From CAZAQB01 sp964487155 (lineage in GTDB: Bacteria > Pseudomonadota > Gammaproteobacteria > Nitrococcales > Nitrococcaceae): 25,873 nucleotides of DNA. The stretch is from positions 1-25,873 of the forward strand of contig CAZAQB010000037.1 in the NCBI GenBank assembly GCA_964487155.1, written 5' to 3'. Shown here piece after piece: positions 21,662 to 25,873 of this stretch. Both the position numbers and the translations under genes were made by a program. The notes below the pieces were generated by a model. That model had not been told where the DNA came from. It ran no database searches and saw only the letters and a program-made list of their open reading frames with translations. Within the stretch, counting starts at the first letter, position 1, and each line of letters opens with the position of its first letter.

Positions 21662-24142
21662 TTGTCCGTGATCCCCCAGAGCCCCGTTTCCCCGCCGCCC
21701 CTGCCACAGGCCTGCTTCCACTGCGGAGAGCCCCTGCCGGCAGGCGCGCTGCGCACGGTGAGCGTCGACGGCGTGCCCCAGCCGGTGTGCTGCGCCGGCT
21801 GCGAGGCGGTGGCGGCACTCATCGCCGGCAGCGGGCTGCAGGACTTCTACCGCTACCGCAGGGGACCCTCGGATCGGCCCGAGCCGGCCGCCGACGACTC
21901 CTGGGGCCTGTATGACGACCCAGATCGGCAGCAGCGTTTCGTCCGGCCCCTGCCCGGAGGCGAGGCCGAGGCACGGCTGGCGGTGGAGGGCCTGCGCTGC
22001 GCCGCCTGTGGCTGGCTGATCGAGAAGGTGCTGGAGCGCGAGCCGTCGGTGGAGTCGGTACAGGTCAATCCGGCCACCGGACGGGCCCTGCTGCGCTGGC
22101 ACAGCGAGCGCCAGCCCCTGTCGGCGCTGCTGCGCCGGCTGGCCCAGCTCGGCTACCAGCCCCACCCGCTGGATGCCGGTGCCCGCCTGCCGGCGGCGGT
22201 GGCGGAGCGAAGGTCCGCCCTGAAACGCCTGGCCGTGGCGGGCTTCGGCATGATGCAGGTGATGACCTTCGCGTTCGCCTTCTACCTGGACCCCAGCGGC
22301 GCCATGGAGACGCTGTACCGGGACTTCCTGCGCATCGTCAGCCTGCTGGTGGCCACCCCGGTGGTGTTCTACGCCGGCTGGCCGTTCCTGGCCGGCGCCT
22401 GGCGGGACCTGCGGGCCGGTCGGCCGGGCATGGACGTGCCGGTGGCCCTGGCGGTATCGGTGGCCTATGCCGCCAGCGCCTGGAACACCCTGACCGGACA
22501 CGGCGAGATCTACTTCGACTCCGCCACCATGTTCATCTTCTTCCTGTCCACCGCCCGGCTGCTGGAAATGAACGCCCGCCATCGGGCCGCGGAGGCCAGC
22601 GAGACCCTGGCCCACATGCTGCCGGACAGCGTCCGCCGCCTGGGGCCGCAGGGACCGGTGCGGGTTGCGCTGGAGGAACTGCGCCCCGGCGACCGGATCC
22701 GGGTGGCCGCCGGCGAGGTCGTGCCCGCCGACGCCCGGGTGCTGGCGGGCACCAGCGAGCTGGACGAATCCCTGCTCACCGGGGAGTCGACTCCGTGCCA
22801 GCGTGGGCCCGGCGATCCGGTACTGGCAGGCAGCGTCAACGTCAGCGGCCCCCTGGATCTGGAGGTGGAGCAGCTCGGCGAGGCGACCCGGGTCTCGGGC
22901 ATCGTCCGGCTGCTGCACCGCGCCCAGGCCGAGCGCCCGCCGCTGGCCCGGCTGGCGGACCGGGTGGCCGCGGGCTTTGTCGCGGTGGTGCTGGTTCTGG
23001 CCGCCGCCGTGGGCCTGCTGTGGTGGCAGGTGGACCCGTCCCGGGCGTTCGAGATCACCCTGGCGGTGCTGGTGGTCACCTGCCCCTGCGCCCTGTCCCT
23101 GGCCACTCCCACCGCCCTGGTGACCGCCACCACGGCGCTCGCCCGGCGCGGGCTGCTGGTCACTCGCGGGCGCGCCCTGGAAGCGCTGACCTGTATTGAT
23201 CGCATTCTGCTGGACAAGACCGGCACGCTCACCAGCGGCGCCCTGACCCTGCGCCGGGTGGTGCCGGCGGGGGCCTCGGGCGCCGACCACTGCCTGGCGC
23301 TCGCCGCCGCCCTGGAGGCCCATTCCGCCCACCCGGTGGCCAGGGCGCTGGCGGCGCGCGGCGCTGCGGCCGACGCCGAGCAGGTGACTGAGACACCCGG
23401 CTACGGCGTGGAGGGGCAGGTGAACGGGTGTCGTTACCGCCTGGGCCGGCCCGGCTGGGCGAGCGCCGAACCGGCGCCGGAGTCCAGCGCCGGCACCTGG
23501 GTCGCTCTCGGTAGCAGCGGGCGCACGCTGGCCTGGTTCGAGCTGGTGGACCCGCCGCGCCCTGATGCCGCCGCCGCGCTCAGCAGTCTGCGCCGCCACG
23601 GACTGGAGGCGGAGATCGCAAGCGGCGACGGCGAAGGACCGGTGCACGCCGTCGCGGAAAACCTGGGGATCAGGCGCTGGCGCTCGGGGCTCAGCCCCGA
23701 TGACAAGCTGGCCCGGGTTCGGGAACTCAGGGCACAGGGCCTGCGGGTGGCCGTGGTGGGCGACGGCATCAACGACGCCCCGGTGCTGGCCGGGGCGGAT
23801 CTGTCCGTGGCGCTTGGTTCCGGCGCTGCCCTGGCCCAGGGAAGCGCCGACATGGTGCTCCTCCACGGCCGCCTGGCAGGCCTCGCCGAGGCCTTCGAGG
23901 CGGGCCGGCGCACCCGAGCAGTGATCCGCCAGAACCTGACCTGGGCGCTGCTCTACAATGCCACCGCGCTGCCCCTGGCGGCGCTCGGCATGGTGCAGCC
24001 GTGGATGGCGGCGCTGGGCATGTCGGCCAGCTCGCTGCTGGTGGTGGGCAACGCCCTGCGCCTGAACCGCCCGGTCAGGGAGCCCTCGGCGACCGTGGCC
24101 CCGGCGGTGCAGCCGGCAGGCAGCGGAGAAGTAGCGCCATGA
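21662..24142 (+). CDS. ccoI: Copper-exporting P1B-type ATPase CcoI (FixI/CopA2)
   Basis: Low-rate Cu(I) P-type ATPase that supplies copper to the cbb3 CuB site from the cytoplasm. At 826 residues it is the usual length. An N-terminal Cys-rich region holds CFHC (C18, C21) and CCAGC (C43, C44, C47), typical of CcoI, followed by a heavy-metal domain with CAAC (C113-C116). The ion-path motif is CPC (C474, C476). The actuator TGES is at 373-376, the phosphorylation site DKTGT begins at D518, the nucleotide-binding HP dipeptide is in SAHPVARAL, and GDGIND starts at G700. The start is TTG 21662; GTG two codons later is an alternative. ccoS overlaps its stop (ATGA). Confidence 0.97.
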   Translation: MSVIPQSPVSPPPLPQACFHCGEPLPAGALRTVSVDGVPQPVCCAGCEAVAALIAGSGLQDFYRYRRGPSDRPEPAADDSWGLYDDPDRQQRFVRPLPGGEAEARLAVEGLRCAACGWLIEKVLEREPSVESVQVNPATGRALLRWHSERQPLSALLRRLAQLGYQPHPLDAGARLPAAVAERRSALKRLAVAGFGMMQVMTFAFAFYLDPSGAMETLYRDFLRIVSLLVATPVVFYAGWPFLAGAWRDLRAGRPGMDVPVALAVSVAYAASAWNTLTGHGEIYFDSATMFIFFLSTARLLEMNARHRAAEASETLAHMLPDSVRRLGPQGPVRVALEELRPGDRIRVAAGEVVPADARVLAGTSELDESLLTGESTPCQRGPGDPVLAGSVNVSGPLDLEVEQLGEATRVSGIVRLLHRAQAERPPLARLADRVAAGFVAVVLVLAAAVGLLWWQVDPSRAFEITLAVLVVTCPCALSLATPTALVTATTALARRGLLVTRGRALEALTCIDRILLDKTGTLTSGALTLRRVVPAGASGADHCLALAAALEAHSAHPVARALAARGAAADAEQVTETPGYGVEGQVNGCRYRLGRPGWASAEPAPESSAGTWVALGSSGRTLAWFELVDPPRPDAAAALSSLRRHGLEAEIASGDGEGPVHAVAENLGIRRWRSGLSPDDKLARVRELRAQGLRVAVVGDGINDAPVLAGADLSVALGSGAALAQGSADMVLLHGRLAGLAEAFEAGRRTRAVIRQNLTWALLYNATALPLAALGMVQPWMAALGMSASSLLVVGNALRLNRPVREPSATVAPAVQPAGSGEVAP

Positions 24143-24330
24143 GCATCATCCTGGTGCTGATTCCTCTGGGCCTGGTGCTGGTGGCCATCGCGCTGGCGGC
24201 CTTCTTCTGGGCGGTCGGCAACGGCCAGTTCGACGACCTGGACAGCCCCGCCTGGCGCATCCTCACCCGGGAGGACCAGCACCGGGATGACCCCGAGCGA
24301 CAGCCTCCACGGGACGACGACCCGAGGTGA
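24139..24330 (+). CDS. ccoS: cbb3 oxidase maturation protein CcoS
   Basis: A 63-residue single-helix membrane protein. The hydrophobic helix (about 3-27) is followed by the family signature AFFWAVGNGQFDDLDSPAWRIL, then a charged tail. CcoS is required to insert heme b3 and CuB into CcoN. ATG overlaps the ccoI stop (24139-24142), and its stop overlaps the next gene as GTGA (24327-24330). Confidence 0.96.
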   Translation: MSIILVLIPLGLVLVAIALAAFFWAVGNGQFDDLDSPAWRILTREDQHRDDPERQPPRDDDPR

Positions 24331-25028
24331 GCTGCGGCGACCCTCAGACCCTGCTGGCGGCCCTGCTGGCGGGCCTGCTGGGCAGCGGCCACTGCCTTGC
24401 CATGTGCGGCGGCATTGCCGCCGCCGGCGCCCTGCCCGGCGCCGGCACCGGCCGCACCCTGGGCCGGCTGCTGGTCTACAACGGCGGGCGCCTGGCCAGC
24501 TACGCGCTGGCCGGCGGCCTGGCCGGCAGCGTCGGTCTGGGACTGGGCTACGCCCTCAATACCGCCGACTGGGCGGGTGTGCTGCGCCTCGCCACCGGGC
24601 TGGTCATCCTGGCGGTAGGCGCCCAGATCGCCTTCGGCTGGCGGCTGCTGGCGCCGGTGGAGGCCCTGGGAGCCCGCTTCTGGCGGCAGCTTGCACCCCT
24701 GGCCCGGCCGTTGCTGCCGCGCCGCGACCTGCCCGCCGCCCTGGCCCTGGGCCTGCTCTGGGGATGGCTGCCGTGCGGCCTGGTGTACGGCATGCTGCTG
24801 GCGGCGGTGACCAGCGGCGGCGCCAGCGAGGGAGCGTCAGTGATGCTGGCTTTTGGCCTGGGCACCCTGCCCGCCATGGTGGCCACCGGCGCCGCTGCCG
24901 GCCACATGCGAGCGCTGCTGGCCCGCCCGGGGCTGCGCACCAGCGCCGGAGTGCTGGTCATGGGGCTCGGCGTCTGGACCATGGCCGGGCCATCCCTGGT
25001 GCAGAGCCTCACCGGCCACATGCACTGA
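24327..25028 (+). CDS. DsbD_2/SafE-type membrane protein downstream of ccoS
   Basis: A 233-residue polytopic membrane protein of about six helices, in the family annotated as sulfite exporter TauE/SafE-like (COG2836/DsbD_2). The N-terminus carries GSGHCLAMCGG (C23, C27), and a third conserved cysteine lies in WGWLPCGLVYG, both hallmark motifs. The cysteines and the location directly behind ccoS, seen in many proteobacteria, suggest a role in copper or thiol-redox handling for the oxidase. The name as a sulfite exporter is inherited and not evidence of substrate. GTG overlaps the ccoS stop. Confidence 0.85.
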   Translation: MSCGDPQTLLAALLAGLLGSGHCLAMCGGIAAAGALPGAGTGRTLGRLLVYNGGRLASYALAGGLAGSVGLGLGYALNTADWAGVLRLATGLVILAVGAQIAFGWRLLAPVEALGARFWRQLAPLARPLLPRRDLPAALALGLLWGWLPCGLVYGMLLAAVTSGGASEGASVMLAFGLGTLPAMVATGAAAGHMRALLARPGLRTSAGVLVMGLGVWTMAGPSLVQSLTGHMH

Positions 25029-25062
25029 GGCACACCGCCGGCGCGACCGGGGGCGAGCCGCT

Positions 25063-25869
25063 ATGATGGCGCTCCCGGCCCGCTGGCGGAGCCGCTCCGT
25101 GCTGGAAGACGCAACCCTGACGACCGCCGCCGCGGCGGCATTCATCGTGGCCGTTGCCGGCCTGGTGCACGGCACCCTCGGGCTTGGATTCCCGCTCGTG
25201 GCGACCCCGTTGCTGGCGCTGATGACCGACGTGCGCAGCGCCATCCTGCTGACCCTGCTTCCCACCGTAGCCGTCAACCTGGCGAGCCTGTTGCAGGGCG
25301 GTGGCTGGAGTCAGAGCATCGGCCGCTTCTGGCCCCTGGCCCTATGGGCTGTGGCCGGCAGCGTCGCCGGCAGCCGGCTGCTGGTCGCCGTCGACCCCGC
25401 GCCCTTTGAGCTGCTGCTGGCAGCTCTGGTGATGCTCTACCTGTGGGCCTCTTCCAGACAGGACTTCCGCCTGCCCTGGCTGCGGGAGCATCCCAGCCTC
25501 GGCATGCTGGTGTTCGGGGTGCTGGCCGGCTTCGCCGCCGGCACCACCAATGTGATGGTGCCCCTGCTGGTGATCTATGCCCTGGAATATGGCCTGGGGC
25601 GCACGGCCTCGGTGCAGGTGTTCAACCTGTGTTTCATGGCGGGGAAGCTCTCTCAGATGGGCGTGTTTGCCGGCGCCGGGCTGCTCACCGGCCCAGTGGT
25701 GCTGGCCACCACGCCGCTGGCGCTGCTGGGCCTGTGCACGCTGGCGGCCGGCATGCTGGTGCGCGAGCGCATCCCAACGGCCGCCTACCGGCGCATCGTC
25801 CGGCATGTGCTGCTGGGCCTGGCGGTGCTGCTGCTGGGCCGGTTCGCAGCCGGGCTGGCCGGTTACTGA
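25063..25869 (+). CDS. TauE/SafE-family (PF01925) membrane permease
   Basis: A 268-residue polytopic protein with about eight helices. The first helix contains GLVHGTLGLGFPLVATPLLAL, and the middle repeat GVLAGFAAGTTNVMVPLLVIYAL, the two internal GxxG..G repeats of the TauE/SafE anion-permease family. The substrate is unknown; relatives move sulfite, sulfoacetate or other organic anions. ATG 25063 is given; a GTG at 25099 has a better spaced GGAG (25088-25091) and would give a 256-residue protein starting MLEDATLTT. It differs in family from the preceding SafE/DsbD_2 protein, so the two are not duplicates. Confidence 0.87.
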   Translation: MMALPARWRSRSVLEDATLTTAAAAAFIVAVAGLVHGTLGLGFPLVATPLLALMTDVRSAILLTLLPTVAVNLASLLQGGGWSQSIGRFWPLALWAVAGSVAGSRLLVAVDPAPFELLLAALVMLYLWASSRQDFRLPWLREHPSLGMLVFGVLAGFAAGTTNVMVPLLVIYALEYGLGRTASVQVFNLCFMAGKLSQMGVFAGAGLLTGPVVLATTPLALLGLCTLAAGMLVRERIPTAAYRRIVRHVLLGLAVLLLGRFAAGLAGY

Positions 25870-25873
25870 CCTT

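Noticed and set aside
21536..23866. A 776-codon minus-strand frame opposite ccoI
   Set aside because: ccoI on the plus strand has every P-type ATPase motif. The antisense product is Gly/Gln/His-rich and has no recognisable fold.

Overview
This window is a chromosomal segment of about 70% GC. The layout points to a gammaproteobacterium: the order pilB-pilC-pilD-coaE-zapD-yacG is a classic gammaproteobacterial arrangement, as are the thiE-hemL pair and the complete ccoNOQP plus ccoGHIS cluster. The overall feel (very high GC, ANR/FNR-controlled cbb3 oxidase) suits an Ectothiorhodospiraceae/Chromatiales-type or related lineage, but the species cannot be fixed from sequence reading alone. There are no rRNA genes, CRISPR arrays, intact insertion sequences or phage genes.

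Bases 1-7755 (+ strand): the 3' part of a REC-GGDEF-EAL protein whose catalytic motifs have all decayed. After a 592-base gap containing a small MITE-like element come the type IV pilus genes pilB (assembly ATPase), pilC (platform) and pilD (prepilin peptidase). These are followed almost without gaps by coaE (last step of CoA synthesis), zapD (FtsZ cross-linker) and yacG (small zinc protein). The degenerate EAL protein beside pilBCD is a candidate FimX-like c-di-GMP receptor for pilus control.

Bases 7756-13200: a convergent gap with a near-perfect 26-bp inverted repeat, then hemL and thiE on the minus strand, and rubredoxin divergent from thiE. A second convergent gap holds a well-formed REPIN (two inverted REP hairpins, each with the GTAG tetranucleotide) and a separate 17-bp perfect hairpin. 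Beyond it on the minus strand lie an unrecognised coiled-coil protein with a C-terminal membrane anchor and a CpdA-type phosphodiesterase.

Bases 13201-15883: an O-methyltransferase translationally coupled to a Sel1-repeat lipoprotein (+), converging on a minus-strand pair made of a YfaZ-like outer-membrane protein and a polysaccharide deacetylase whose start lies inside the upstream gene.

Bases 15884-25869 (+): a perfect ANR/FNR box precedes ccoN, ccoO, ccoQ, ccoP, a small unknown two-helix membrane protein, ccoG, ccoH, ccoI, ccoS, a DsbD_2/SafE-type membrane protein and a TauE-type permease. This is a complete micro-aerobic cbb3 terminal oxidase with its copper delivery (CcoI), Fe-S/copper handling (CcoG) and assembly (CcoH, CcoS) factors, mostly with overlapping start and stop codons. 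The window is mainly housekeeping. The least explained parts are the tail-anchored coiled-coil protein, the dead EAL protein, the small ccoP-ccoG membrane protein and the palindromic elements.
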